This document shows, in pieces, positions 24,676 through 36,302 of a DNA stretch of 64,000 bases (position 1 is the first letter of the stretch; the number at the start of each line of letters is the position of its first letter). The notes beneath the pieces are model-generated. The model saw only the letters and a list, made by a program, of their open reading frames with translations. It searched no databases and was not told the origin of the DNA. Origin of the DNA: Juglans regia (Eukaryota > Streptophyta > Magnoliopsida > Fagales > Juglandaceae). A program made the translations under genes and the position numbers. Location: the NCBI RefSeq assembly GCF_001411555.2, contig NC_049916.1:9869295-9933294 (forward strand), given 5' to 3'.

Positions 24676-27600
24676 CACCCCTTTCATCTTCTAATTTGGG
24701 GCTTTACACAAAATTCTGACCCTATTCACTTCTTTTCCTCTCCATTCATGTACACACCCAAAACTACATTCGAATCAAGAGCCTAACATACTACAATGGT
24801 GAAAATCGAGAGTTGTTGGTTAGAACAGTGCAAACCAAGCCTCCTCTTCAATATTTTCGACACACTCTTTGTAAGCAAGGAAAAGTTTATAAGTATACAC
24901 TCAACTTGCTCTCAGTTAATATTTGTAAATATTTGTGTAAATCATTCCATTGTTTGGTTGTTTTGATTGCTATTTCTTGGTTGTTTGCTTGTTTGAATAT
25001 GCTAATATGATCTTGGAATATGAATATTACATGAATGGTATGATTCGATTTTAGATGAAAATGGCAAGAATGTCCTTAGCATGTTTCGGCTTTAAGGAAA
25101 ACAATGCTGTTGATTTGTGTTACTGGATGATTCGGCTATACTATGTCTTAGAAATTTTGGATCTAGGCCAAACACCATGATTTTATGTTTCGTTTCGGTA
25201 TGCTTTGATTTCTAAGCAAATATGTTTGAAGAATAAGCATGTTTAAGTAATGATTCTTCATGTTTTGCACTTACTATTTCGGCCAAGGCACTTTTTCATA
25301 GATCCAAGTATGTGCTTTGATAGTCCATGTGATCTATGTTATCATGCCATGAATTGAACATGTTATGATTGGTTATTCCATACATGGCATTTCATATGTC
25401 ATATGTAAAGTGTAAGCACGCATGTCATAAGTCTCATGTCACATGCATTTGGGGAAAAATATTTTCAAAGAAAAGGGTTTAAAAGTTTTATCACGACCCC
25501 AAGTGCTAAGGCAGGGGAATGTCCTAATGGAACTCTTCTGTCCACTTTGGAGTGCTTAAGAATGGAGTGGTAACCCATGGGTCGACAAAGTACCGTCGAC
25601 AAGCCTCCAATGAATTATTTTCAAAGAATGTCGGAGTGAGGAAGCGCCTAACGCTAGTGGGTCTATAAGGCATGTAACCTGACGAAGTAAGGTCGAGTTA
25701 ATATAAATCTCCGTTTATTTCGTATTCATCACGGTGTACAGACCATTGATGGTGCGGTAACTAGCAAGAACATGCGGTGCAAAGGGGAACCGTGTTGTAT
25801 CCAACCTCTGAACAAGGATAAGAGCTCATAAAATAAGGATCACATGATGAAAATCATGTGATATGATAAGGATCACTCGATGTAAATCTTATGATATGTT
25901 TAGGATCACTTGATGCAAATCTTATGATATGTTCTAATAAGGCAAGTTTTGATTAAGATCAACGTGAATAAGAAAGTTAAGAAGTTTTTCTGAAAAGCTA
26001 AAGTCTCTGTTACAAGTCTTTTGAAAATGGTCAAGTGCATAAGTCAATTTCTGGTCAAGTGCTTAAGTCAAGTACATGTTCATGCACTCATGTCATGATA
26101 TACCTCTTGTATGCTTGTGTTAACTATTGTATATTGCGTGTTTACTGGCTGAGATTTCTCGAAATCTCACCATGCTAGTTTCCACTGTCATTCCCAACCA
26201 GGAGTAGCGAGTCAGGATAATGATGAAGGCAAAGGATGAGCTCAAGTCATAGGAAAGAACGGATCTAGTTATGACCTACTTGGAGATAGTTGAGATTAGA
26301 AAGATGCTTTAATGATTTCTTTGTTAACGCCTTTTTAGAATACTTGTTATGTAAAGTGTAAACAAAGAACATGATATTCCATTGCTAAGAAGTGTGATTT
26401 AGAGCTATGAATGAAGAAGTTGGGATATTAGTTTTATTTTGGTGCAATATTTAAATGACTTATTCCACTGCAATTTATTGCATACTGCCAGAATACATAG
26501 GTACATTGCATCTTATATACCATGTACGAAGGGTATGTAACCTTATGTTGCATGTCTCGGCGTTTCAGCCACCGTCTAATCCCAAGCAGGGGCTGGGGGC
26601 ACCATGATGGGAACCAAGGTGGGCCTAGTCTTAAAGATATTTTGCAAGTTCCAGATGGGCCAATTACAAGTTCAAGGGCCAAGAAGATCAAGGAGGAGGC
26701 AAAGCAAGAATTGATGCAATCTACTTGGAACGTGTTTAGCAAGAGCCAACATTCAAGATGGGCATAAAAGATGAAGATTCAGTCTTGATTCCTTTGATAA
26801 GCTATGGAAGAGGTCAACAACATGACTTGAAGGCTTTGAGCACTTGAAGGCTTTCAATTTGTTTAATTCATTTAAATGACTTATTTTATTAGTTTAGAAT
26901 AATTGGGATTATTATGGGAAGCACTTAAGGGGGCCTATGCAAGGGCATGTTCAAAAAGTTATTATTTTATTGAACTAGAGTTAGGGTTTTACTGTAGTAT
27001 TACTGTAGCCGCATTACCATAGCCGCGCCACTGTTCATCCAGGGGCATTTTGGGTAAAAGGGGTTTTATTTTAGCTAGGGTTTTAATTAGGTTTTAGTTT
27101 AAAAACTCTTTGTTGCCTCATGTTAAGAAGTTTTATGAAATTTGATGAATTTATTCATTGTGAGTTGAGTTTATCTCCTCTTGTTCTTAATTGAACTTTT
27201 GAACTTATCAAAGGTAAATCACAACCTTTGTGGCGTTCTTCCTTTGTAATCTGGGTTCTTGAGACGGGTTCTTCAAAGGGTCTAGATTTTAATATAATCT
27301 ATGTTCTTGAAACGAGTTATCGTCGGGTCTAGATTCTCCTTCCATTGACTTGATTTCGGCTTTCTTGGGGAGTTTCAAATTGATTGTGGGTTCAAGAGAT
27401 TTCATTCCCGTGGGTTCATATCATTTGGTATTCAGAGCAAGGTTTCCAATCAGATCTGATTCTATCTTTTAATTCTTGCATTTTTAAATTTAATTCTAGG
27501 GCTTCATTGTTCTAGGTATGCAAAAAAAAATATAGAAACAAAAAGTAGGCAACCGAAATTCATAGGGTTTTGGGTTTAGCTGAAATTTGCATCACCTAGG

Positions 27601-27758
27601 GTTTCAAAATTCTAGGGTTTCTTGCACCTCTAAGTTTATCAATTGCTTGGAGTGTCGTTCCATTGATTTTCTTCTACTTGATTGTCAATTCTTGTGTGCT
27701 TGAATTTAATTGCTTGATTTTCACAATTGAATATTGCTATTTGTGATTGAATTAGGGA

Positions 27759-27806
27759 GAAAAAAAAAAAAAAAAAAAAGAAGAAGAAGAAGAAGAAGAA
27801 GAAGAA
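27759..27806 (+). repeat. Poly(A) and (GAA)n microsatellite
   Basis: About 20 A residues are followed by about nine AAG/GAA triplets, in the untranslated leader of the Ty3 element at 26605. The Phe-rich minus-strand frame here is an artefact of this tract. Confidence 0.9.
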
Positions 27807-28273
27807 AATAAAATGTAGCATATTCAAAGACAAAGAATTACATTTATTGATTGAGCTTTATCATCAAAGTGGTTGAATACATCATTCAAGTTGGTATCTT
27901 GGTTTATATTTACTCTTTCCCCTCGTATAAATTCCTTGAGTCTCGTGTCATTTTGTTCCTTCTTTGTTTCTTGGATATAATTACTAGTTGGGATAAAACA
28001 ATGTTGCATTGTCTTGATTGAGTTCAACTAGTTCTTAAAGAACTTGAGCGGGTAAACTATTGAGGTAAAAGGCTAGAGAGTGTGAGACTATTATCGAGAA
28101 AAAGCCATTAAGAGTGAAACACGAGTGGAGTGCCATTATTCGAGTGTAAACACGTAAGGGAGTATGTGAGGTTTTCCACTAACATTCTTTTTGTGTAGCA
28201 AATTACAATGTCTCACAGGAGTGACTCATCACCAAAAGGGATAGCAGATAACTCATCCTTTGTGTTGTAAGCT

Positions 28274-29098
28274 ATGCAACAACAGTTTGAGCGGTTGAAC
28301 TTGGTGTTGGGTGAAGTGAGGGATAATATGGATAATCAAGAAGCAATGATTAGAAATCTGCAAAGTGGGAGAAATAGGAGGCGGCGTGAGCCTAGTATTG
28401 AGAATGGGTATGAGAATGGAGTGTATGGTGAGGATGAGGAAGGCCTAACATCTGAAGTTGGATTGGGTAGACATAGAGAAGTTAGGCGTGAAAGAGGACT
28501 TGAGGGGAATCTAAGGGGTCAGGATGGTGTAGATAGAGACTTTGGTAGCATCAAAATGAAAATACCATCTTTCCAATATAGAACTAATCCTGAGGTTTAT
28601 CTTGAGTGGGAGAAAAAAATAGAGTTTGTGTTTGATTGCCATAATTATTCTGAGGAGAAGAAATTGAAGTTGGCGGTATTTGAGTTCACTCATTATGCTA
28701 GTATTTGGTGGGACTAATTAGTGATCAATAGGAGGAGGAATTTTGAGAGGCTTGTAGAAACTTGGAAAGAGTTGAAAGCTATCATGAGGCGGAGATTTGT
28801 ACCTAGCCACTACTATAGAGACCTCTACCAAAAACTACAAAATTTTACGCAGGGGTCTAGGAGTGTATAGGATTACCATAAGGAGATGGATGTGGCTATG
28901 ATTCGGGCTAATGTAGTGGAGGATCGGGAGGCCATGATGGCTAGATTTTTGAGTGGGTTGAATAGGAAGATAGCCAATGTAGTTAAGTTACAACATTATG
29001 TGAAGGTACACGTGGCTATGAAGGTGGAGAGGCAGTTGAAAAGAAAGGGTACATCAAAGTATACTTTGGTTTCTAGTACTCCTTCAAAACCAAAGTGA
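28274..29098 (+). pseudogene. gag of the nested Ty3 element
   Basis: The capsid signature runs across stops and frameshifts. It begins with a coiled N-terminal part (MQQQFERLNLVLGEVRDNMD). It then has MKIPSFQYRTNPEVYLEWE, FDCHNYSEEKKLKLAVFEFT and IWWD with a stop at about 28716. After that come [19 protein letters not shown], another stop, MARFLSGLNRKIANVV and MKVERQLKRKG. This is the retrotrans_gag domain that would form the particle. From 29100 to 29450 a Lys/Glu-rich decayed linker replaces the zinc knuckle, which I cannot find. Confidence 0.82.
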
Positions 29099-29478
29099 GA
29101 CAGAAATTATCAAGCTACAACAAAGGGGAAGACCGAACCACCAAAGGGAAAAGATGTGGGTGAGACTAAAACCTCAAGAAAAAGAGACAATAAGTTGAAA
29201 AACAATTGTGAGACTGAGAGTTCAAAAAAATAGGAGAGTGGAAGAAAAAAGAAGAGTGGAAAGGAAAATGAGAGTGAGAGGAAAAAAGAGAATGAGGCTG
29301 AAATATCAAGAGAAAGAGAGAGTGAAAAAGAAAATAGAGAGGTGGTTAAGAGTCAAGAAAAAAGAGTGGCCATGAGAAGAAAAAGAAAGAGAGATTGCAG
29401 AGAGAAACAGAAAGACAAAAGTGAGTTTTTATGCTAAGATAAGTTTTTATACTAACGAATTTAACGACTCTTTGCCTA

Positions 29479-29886
29479 GTGTTGTTGTTTCTTTGTTGCA
29501 GGGATATGGTCATGATTCCTAGTGGTATGTTTAGTGTGATGTCATCTATTAGAGAGATAGAACATTACATTGATTATGTGCCGGGTGCGACAATTCCTAC
29601 CCATCCTTCCTTTTGTGAACATGAGTCCTTGAAGTACATGAAGGGACAAGATAAGTTGAATAGAAAGCATGCCAAGTGGGAGGAATTCATTGATACATTT
29701 CCTCTTGTATTCAAATACACACAAGGTATGGAAAACTTTGTGGTTGATGCTTTATCAGGAAGGTATGTCCTTGTCTTCATTTTAGATGCAAAGTTGTTGA
29801 GACTTGAATATGATAAGGAATTGAATGCTAATGATGATGACTTTGCTAGTGTGTATGGAACATGTGAGAAAGCATCGTTTTGGTAA
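29479..29886 (+). pseudogene. RNase H end fragment of the nested Ty3 element
   Basis: The frame contains [40 protein letters not shown] and VVDALSGRY. These are the end of the Ty3 RNase H domain, where the family usually reads NVVADALSRR. It is joined on the left to unrelated sequence, and the whole RT is absent. A short stretch of the RNase H/integrase linker ([16 protein letters not shown]) follows in the same frame. Confidence 0.75.
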
Positions 29887-30412
29887 ATTCAAGACTTTCA
29901 ATGTGTTGCACGAACGTTTGTGGGAGTATCATTTGCCATTCATTGATGTGTTGCATGAATGTTTGTGGAAGTGTCATTTGTCATTCATTAACGTGTTGCA
30001 TGAACGTTTGCTGGACTATTGCTTGCCATTCATTGAGTTTGCATATAATTGGAGTGGTCATTTTGGTATAAGGCAAGCTTTAGGTTTGTTTCCTGAACGC
30101 TTGTGGGAGTATCATTTGTCATTCATTGACGTGTTGCATGAACGTTTGTGGAAGTGTAATTTGTCATTCATTAACGTGTTTCATGAACGTTTGTGGGAGT
30201 ATTATTTGTCATTCATTGAATTGTTACATGGACGTTTGCGGGAGTATCATTCGCCCTTATTAGAGTTTGCATATAATAAGACCATGCATACTACTACTTC
30301 ATATTCACATTTTGAAATTGTTTTTAGACTTAATCCATTTATTCCTTTAGATTTAATGTCTTTACCAGTTGATGACAGGAGTAGGTTGGATAGACTTTTC
30401 CAAATTCTTTAA
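29825..30412 (+). pseudogene. Integrase C-terminal fragment with in-frame 45-bp repeats
   Basis: This frame of 195 codons has the integrase-end motif LPFIEFAYN and the following block through SYSHFEIVFRLNPF and PLDLMSLPVDDRS. The catalytic core (HHCC, DDE) is missing. In its place a 15-residue unit of the type VLHERLWEYHLPFID is repeated seven times in two arrays, 29903-30037 (three units) and 30086-30265 (four units). A 48-bp FAYN-containing spacer separates the arrays. The unit matches the WE..LPFIEFAYN stretch of the parental integrase, so the array grew from it without losing frame. Confidence 0.8.
29903..30265 (+). repeat. 45-bp minisatellite (7 units)
   Basis: Unit starts are 29903, 29948, 29993, 30086, 30131, 30176 and 30221. 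The consensus begins gtgttgcatgaacgtttgtg. The unit length is an exact multiple of three, so the reading frame is open through all copies. Confidence 0.9.
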
Positions 30413-31485
30413 CAAATTAGCGATAATGCATGTCAAGTGGATCTTCCAGGTGAGTATCATGTTTATGCTATTTTCAATGTTAGTAACATTTTCCCCTTTG
30501 ATTCAGGTGGAGAGTCGAGGTCGAATCATTTTGAGGAGTGGGGGAATGATGGGAACCAAGGTGAGCCTAATCTTAAAGATATTTTGCAAGTTCCAGATTG
30601 GCCAATTACAAGTTCAACGGCCAAAAAGATCAAGGAGGAGACAATGCAAGAATTGATGCAATCTACTTGGAACATGTTTAGCAAGAGCCCAACATTCAAG
30701 ATGGGCTTAAAGGATGAAGATTCAGTCTTGATTCATTTGATAAGCTATGGAAGAGATCAACAACATGACTTGAAGGCTTTCAATTTGTTTAATTCATTTA
30801 AATGACTTATTTTATTAGTTTAGAATAGTTGGGATTATTATGGGAAGCACTTAAGGGGGCCTATGCAAGGACATGTTGGAAAAGTTATTATTTTATTGAA
30901 CTAGAGTTAGGGTTTTACTATAGCATTACTGTAGCCGCGCCACTGTTCATCCAGGGGCATTTTGGGTAAAAGGGGTTTTATTTTAGCTAGGGTTTTAATT
31001 AGGTTTTAGTTTAAATACTCTTTGTTGCCTCATGTTAAAAAGATTTATGAAATTTGATAAATTTAGTCATTGTGAGTTGAGTTTATCTCTTCTTGTTCTT
31101 AATTGAACCTTTGAACTTATCAAAGGTAAATCACAACATTTGTGGCGTTCCTCCTTTAAGCCTATCTTGAATGTTGGGCTCTTTCTAAACATGTTCCAAG
31201 TGGATTGCATCAATCCTTGCATTGCCTCCTTGATCTTCTTGGCTCTTGACCATGTAATTGACCCATCTGGAACTTACAAAGAATCTTTAAGACTAGGTCC
31301 ATTTTGGTGCCCATCACACCACATATATAATATATTAGATTATATAATAGTATTAATATTATACTATTAGTATAGCTATATATTAGTATTCGTTATAGTT
31401 ATTTAGTATAACTATATTAGACTGTTATTATAACTATAGTCTATATTAGACTATTAGTATTTTTTTTTGAACGATAATGATTTCA

Positions 31486-32220
31486 TTAATCAAATAAAAT
31501 TACATCATACATAACTGCCTCCCCCAGGACTGAGTTTAAGACCTCAAGGGGGCCATCCTCTAGCCAAACTTTTTCACAAACATCCCTAATTGCTAACTTT
31601 GCTGCCGTGTGAACAGCTTTGTTTGTTGACCTGTGTACAAAATTAAGGCTCCATGCTTGGTTGCTTTTCATCAACTACTGCAAATCCTCTATCATTTGTC
31701 CAAGCCACGAGTTATCTTCATTTTTGGAGTTCACTGCATCCACAACCACCTTGGCATCCCTTTCAAAACAAACTTGGTTTAAACCAAGCTTAGTGCAAAG
31801 GTCCATAGCTTTATGAAGTGCAGCACTTTCAGCTTGGGCAACTGAAGAGATGTGGTCTTTAGAGGCTGTCACCACAGCTAGCAAGCTGCCTTCTAAATCT
31901 TTGATGATTACTCCCAAACCCATCCTAGCATTAGCTCTTTCAAAGGCTGCATCAAAATTCACTTTGACATATGGCCATGCAGGTGGCTTCCATTTTTGAG
32001 TTGATCCTCTCCCATGAGTCCCTTTTGTACTCTTTAAACAGGTTTGTTTGGTCTCTTTAGAAAAATATAGATCAACTTGAGCCTTTTTAGCCAGTATACC
32101 AGGTTGCATAAACGGGTTTTGAAAAATGAAGGCATTTCTTCTTACCCACAGCTGGTAACATATTATTGATGCAAACTCCAAACTCTCTTTACTCAGCTTA
32201 TTCCTTATCTCAACCCACAA
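31486..32220 (-). pseudogene. LINE ORF2: RNase H domain
   Basis: The minus-strand frame contains VKVNFDAAFERANARMGLGV, IIKDLEGSLLAV, AESAALHKAMDLCTKLGL and FERDAKVVVDAVNSK. After a stop at 31675 it continues with NFVHRSTNKAVHTAAKLA. These match the plant RVT_3/RNase H domain at the C-terminus of L1 ORF2, which removes RNA from the RNA:DNA hybrid. One stop interrupts it. Confidence 0.82.
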
Positions 32221-32277
32221 CAGCTGGAAATCAGGTTGATATCTCTTCCATTTGCAAAATGTGATGGTCTCTCCTCC

Positions 32278-33827
32278 TTATACATCTACTGTAGTAGGGC
32301 AGTCCCACATAACATGCACTAGTGTTTCCACTTCTCGTGTACATAGTGGACAAAGGTTGTTCTCAATAATGTTCTTCCTATAAAGATTATCTTTTGTAGG
32401 AAGAATATTATTAAGACACTTCCAGATGAAAATTTTAACCTTACTAGGTACTTCCAAATTCCATACATCTATCCATATCACTTGATTCTCCCCCCTTGTC
32501 GAGACTTCTCCTACTTTTCTGTTCAAAATCATAGTTTCCAAAAAGTAGACACTTTTAGCAGTGAAGATTCATTTTTCTGACCCCACCCATACCAACTTAT
32601 CTCTAGAACCTCTACTGCTAATTGGTACGGAATGTATAACTTGAGCATCATCTTCATTGAAAACTGCTTTCACCAATTCTTTCTTCCAAGAACAGCTGCC
32701 CTCTTCTATCAATTCATCTACTTTGGCCTCGAGATCCAGTATATTTATGGTAGACGGAATCTGATGTCACAGGGCTAGGTAACCATTTATCCTTCCAGAA
32801 CTTTATGCTATTTCCATTACCAACCCTCCACACAGCCCCCTTCTTAATCAGCTCCAAGCTGGACCATAGACTTCTCCAAATAAAAGAGGAAAAACCTCTC
32901 AATTTAGCCTCCATTAGGTCACACTTCTGGAAGCATTTCTGCTTAAAAACTAGAGAAACTAGTGAATTAGATTCTTTTATCATTCTCCATATCTGTTGAA
33001 GCTGCTGAGATCTCTGAACCCCAGACCCCCTTGATTTTTTACCTCTCCCAATGACCTCCACGATTTCCAATGGATGCCTTTCCCCTCACCTTTATTGTAC
33101 CACCAGAATCTAGCCAAAAGACCTTCTATTTCTTTGAGAAGCAGCCTGGGCAGTTTGAATACACTCATGGTGTAGGCTGGGATAGCCTGTAGCACACTCT
33201 TTATAAGGATCTCTTTCCCTGCTGAGGACAAAAGTTTGGTTTTCCAGCTGTTGATCCTTTTCCATATCTTTTCCTTCAAAACTCTGAAAATATTATACTT
33301 AGATCTCCCTACCACAGTTGGGAGACCAAGGTATCAATTGTAGTCATTGCATCTTGATCCATTCACTTATTGCAAGATAAATTCCTTGGCTTCCACCCTA
33401 GTATTCGAACTAAAACATACACTAGTTTTTTCTTTATTTAGAGTTTGGCCTGATGCTCCCTCATATAGAAGTAGTAAGTCACGGATAAGGTACCATTCAA
33501 CCAGCCTTGCTCTACAAAATATTACACAATCGTCAGCAAAAATGAGGTGGATTATCCTCAGACCCCCCTTGTCACTGCCACCCCCTTGATGAGACCCTTA
33601 GATTCTGCATTGTACAACAGAGAGCTGACGCCTTCAGCACAAATTAAGAACAAATAAGGTGACAAGGGATCACCTTGACGTAAGCCTCTAGATGGTAAAA
33701 TAATTTCACTAGGTTCCCCATTAGTCATGACAGCATAAGAGATTGTCCTGACACATTCCATCACTAGATCATTCAATTTCTTTCCAAACCCAAGCTTGAG
33801 AGCATCATTGCTTCTAGAAAAACCCAC
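32278..33827 (-). pseudogene. LINE ORF2: reverse transcriptase and zf-RVT
   Basis: The reverse transcriptase core reads LPSRGLRQGDPLSPYLFLIC (33558-33827 frame), followed in another frame by the catalytic FADD box (about 33535). The thumb region has INSWKTKLLSSAGKEILIKS and IPAYTMSVFKLP (32980-33315). The zf-RVT block is VPSKVKIFIWKCLNNILP with NNLCPLCTREVETLVHVMWDCP split around it (32278-32541). This enzyme copies RNA at the nicked target. Several frameshifts and stops make it inactive. Confidence 0.85.
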
Positions 33828-34288
33828 TCCACTCTATCGTATGCTTTTGACATATCTAGCTTAATAGCCATAGAGCCTTCCCTGCCTTTATGTTTAGAGT
33901 GCATGGTATGGAGTAGCTCATAGGCCACCATTATGTTATCTATATCAATCTACGGGGGATGAAAGCACTTTGGTTCCAAGATATCACCTTATCCAACACA
34001 CATTTCATTGAGTTAGGGGAGTTTACCTTGGGGATTGGCACTAGATGGGTGTGGTTTTAAGTCCTTTGGCATCTTCCCTATTTTGAGAAATTCTAAAACT
34101 GCCTGAGTCACCTCGATCCCCACTAGTTTCTAGTGTTATTGGTAGAAGCCTACACTGAATCCATCGGGCCCAGGAGACTTAAAAGGTGACATTTGCATTA
34201 GGCCATCTTCCACCTCTTTCTCTGTAAAATCCTTCTCCAAGTGTTGCTGCATTTCAGTTGACAGCCTTGTATTAATCCCCTTAATGCA

Positions 34289-35540
34289 CTAATCCATACA
34301 ATCTGAGTCTGGATGTGAAGACTGAAAAATTGAAGAGATGTATCTCTTAAAGCCATCTGCTATCTCAGGTTTCCCAATCAAAACTGCCCCATTCATATCA
34401 TAGACTCTATTGATCGAGCTTTTTTTCCTCCTCTGGTTCACACATGCATGATAAAACTTTGTGTTTCTATCCCCTCCTATCAACTAATGTCTCTTTCCTC
34501 TTCGTATCCACCATGTGTTTTCTTGGTCTAAAAGAAAGTCTAATTCTTGTTGTAGTCATTTTCTATTGAATCATATTGCCAGGTCCTTCTTCATTCTACA
34601 ACTTGCTTAACAGTTTGGTCTTGTCCCGATTGGCTTTGGTTTTGTCCCTTACTAGATTTTTACTCCAATGGTTCAGTCCCTTCTTGGTTGCTTCCAACTT
34701 ACACAACACATTATCCATTTGACTGACCCCCCCCCCCCCCTTCTATCCTTCCAAACTTCATAAACAACATCACTGCATCCCACCTCCTTATTCCAGCCTA
34801 CTTCATACTTAAAGAAATTATGAATCCTTCGTATTGAAGGCCTTCTCCTACTACATTGCAGTAGTATTGGGCTATGATCAAAACACATTGTAGGTAGAGT
34901 TTCCATTAAGAACTCAGGGTACTTAACTCTCCAAACACTATAGGCAATGACTCGATCAAGTCTTTCTTTGGTAAAAGACTCATCTTCATGAAGATTGCAC
35001 CAAGTAAACTTATTTCCCCTCCACCCCAAATCAAAGAGATTTCCTTCCTCCATCACCTTCCTAAACATATTCATTAGTCTTTCACCTCGAGGTCTCCCCC
35101 CAACCTTCTCTTCCTTGTACAATATCTCATTAAAGTCACCTATAACTCCCCATCCCCCATCTATGGCTTGAATGAAGACAGTAGCTTCTAAGTCTTGTTT
35201 CTTAGGTTAGCTTTTGGTTGAGCATAAAAACAAGACAACAACCATTTAAAATTGCACCTTTCATACTTAACAAATACATTGATATGATGTTGGGAGTAAT
35301 TTACCAATTCTATTAGGTCTTCCTATTTCCACAAAAGCATAAGTCCTTCACTCCTTCCTTTGGCCTTGACTACAATGCACCCATCAAACTTTAACCTCTT
35401 TTCGACCTTGAGGCCATTAACATATGACAAATTGGTCTCCAACAAGAAAACCAAATCTGGCATCTTATCCTTCACAATCAAGCAAAGGTTTTGAACTGTT
35501 CGGGGGTTCCCAAGCCCCCAACAGTTCTAGCTTAACAGTT
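34289..35540 (-). pseudogene. LINE ORF2: endonuclease and RT N-terminus
   Basis: The endonuclease begins near 35530 with LGNPRTVQNLCLIVKDK and continues with FLLETNLSYVNG. A GDFNEILYKEEKVGGRPR block at about 35110-35150 and LGWRGNKFTWCNLHEDE, TKERLDRVIA and DHSPILL (34673-35122) are the classic EEP endonuclease motifs that nick the target. The GDRNTKFYHACVNQRRKKSS block (34289-34483) leads into the reverse transcriptase. A poly(C) run at about 34727-34740 breaks the frame near PRRD. Confidence 0.82.
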
Positions 35541-36302
35541 TCAATGATACCAGTGAGGCTGACTCGCAACCACCACCAATTCCACAGGGCTAGAACTGTC
35601 CACCAGCTTATCATCAGCTCAAGATTTCCTACCTTTTTTTTAAAGGAACTGAGCTCACCTTTTAACATCTGCGTACCATTTTTTCCTAGGGGAGCGATGC
35701 AGGTACTGCTTGAGGTTTTCCTTCAACTCGAGCACACCTCACCCATTTTAGACCCTCCCCTTGCCTTCGAGCACTTAGAACCAAACACGACTACTCCTGT
35801 ATCTCTTTTTCTAGGTTACTAGCCGTTGGAGTGATAGAGGCCAGAACTTTAAGGCCCTTTTTTTCACTTCCAGCCCTATGATAGGTTTAGGCCCACTCCC
35901 TGGCCCAGGCCAGTCCCATATTTGAGTCTCAAAAACAATTTCTCGCCCATCATCCTCCCCTCCATCAGATTTTGCCGCCGAAAGTATAACCCCCTTTTGC
36001 AAATCCTGTGAGAATTTCTCCCTCGATTTTAAGGAAGGCACTATTCCCAATACTACATCCCCTCCCTCTGATTCTACTGACAACATATCTTTGTTCCCTA
36101 CAGCTACAGTGCCTCCCCTTTATACTACTCTAGGGTTTTGGAGCAAAGGAAATGTGCTACCAGGTTGGCCTTCCTCCACTCCCTTCTCTGGTAGCCCTTC
36201 AGCTAGGCTGCTTGCAGTGGTCTCCACATCCATCCTTCCATTGCCTTTCTCGTCTTCCCTCCCCCCTTCTCCTCTACCATTACTGGAAGAACATGACCGT
36301 CG
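35541..36302 (-). pseudogene. LINE ORF1, C-terminal part
   Basis: This is the minus-strand continuation of ORF1 after LTR-C. Pieces include a proline- and glycine-rich stretch (WDWPGPGSGPKPIIGLEVKK) and SSSNGRGEGGREDEKGNGR, the low-complexity C-terminal region usual for plant L1 ORF1. Assignment is by position between endonuclease and DUF4283 rather than by a sharp motif. Confidence 0.6.

Larger units (their letters stand above)
26605..31316 (+). mobile_element. Ty3 element with aberrant right end, inserted in LTR-B
   Basis: The 5' LTR runs from TGATGGGAACC at 26605 to ATCA at 27423 (819 bp). A primer site tggtattcagagc (27426-27438) follows. A purine tract (gaggagtgggggaa, 30533-30546) precedes the 3' LTR at 30547. 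After about 612 bp the 3' LTR stops and an inverted copy of the first about 160 bp of the LTR (31159-31316) ends the element. Perfect CACCA duplications lie at 26600-26604 and 31317-31321. The interior is badly deleted. The leader 27439-28200 holds only a poly(A)/(GAA)n tract. Confidence 0.85.
18344..31323 (+). mobile_element. Solo LTR-B (3.76 kb net) with two nested insertions
   Basis: The LTR starts TGTGATGCCCTGG at 18344 and ends GGGGGCACCACA at 31323. It is flanked by the 5-bp duplication TATAT (18339-18343 and 31324-31328). Its own parts are 18344-19372, 23877-26604 and the last two bases 31322-31323, about 3759 bp. No primer site, gag or pol belonging to it is present, so it is a product of LTR-LTR recombination. 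It carries a TATA box (24668-24675), the covarying hairpin at 25581-25600 and the GAGATTT hairpin at 26151-26168. Its short ORFs have no recognisable domains. Confidence 0.85.

Noticed and set aside
29903..30265. Possible CRISPR-like array
   Set aside because: The units are contiguous 45-bp repeats without unique spacers, in a plant retrotransposon coding frame.
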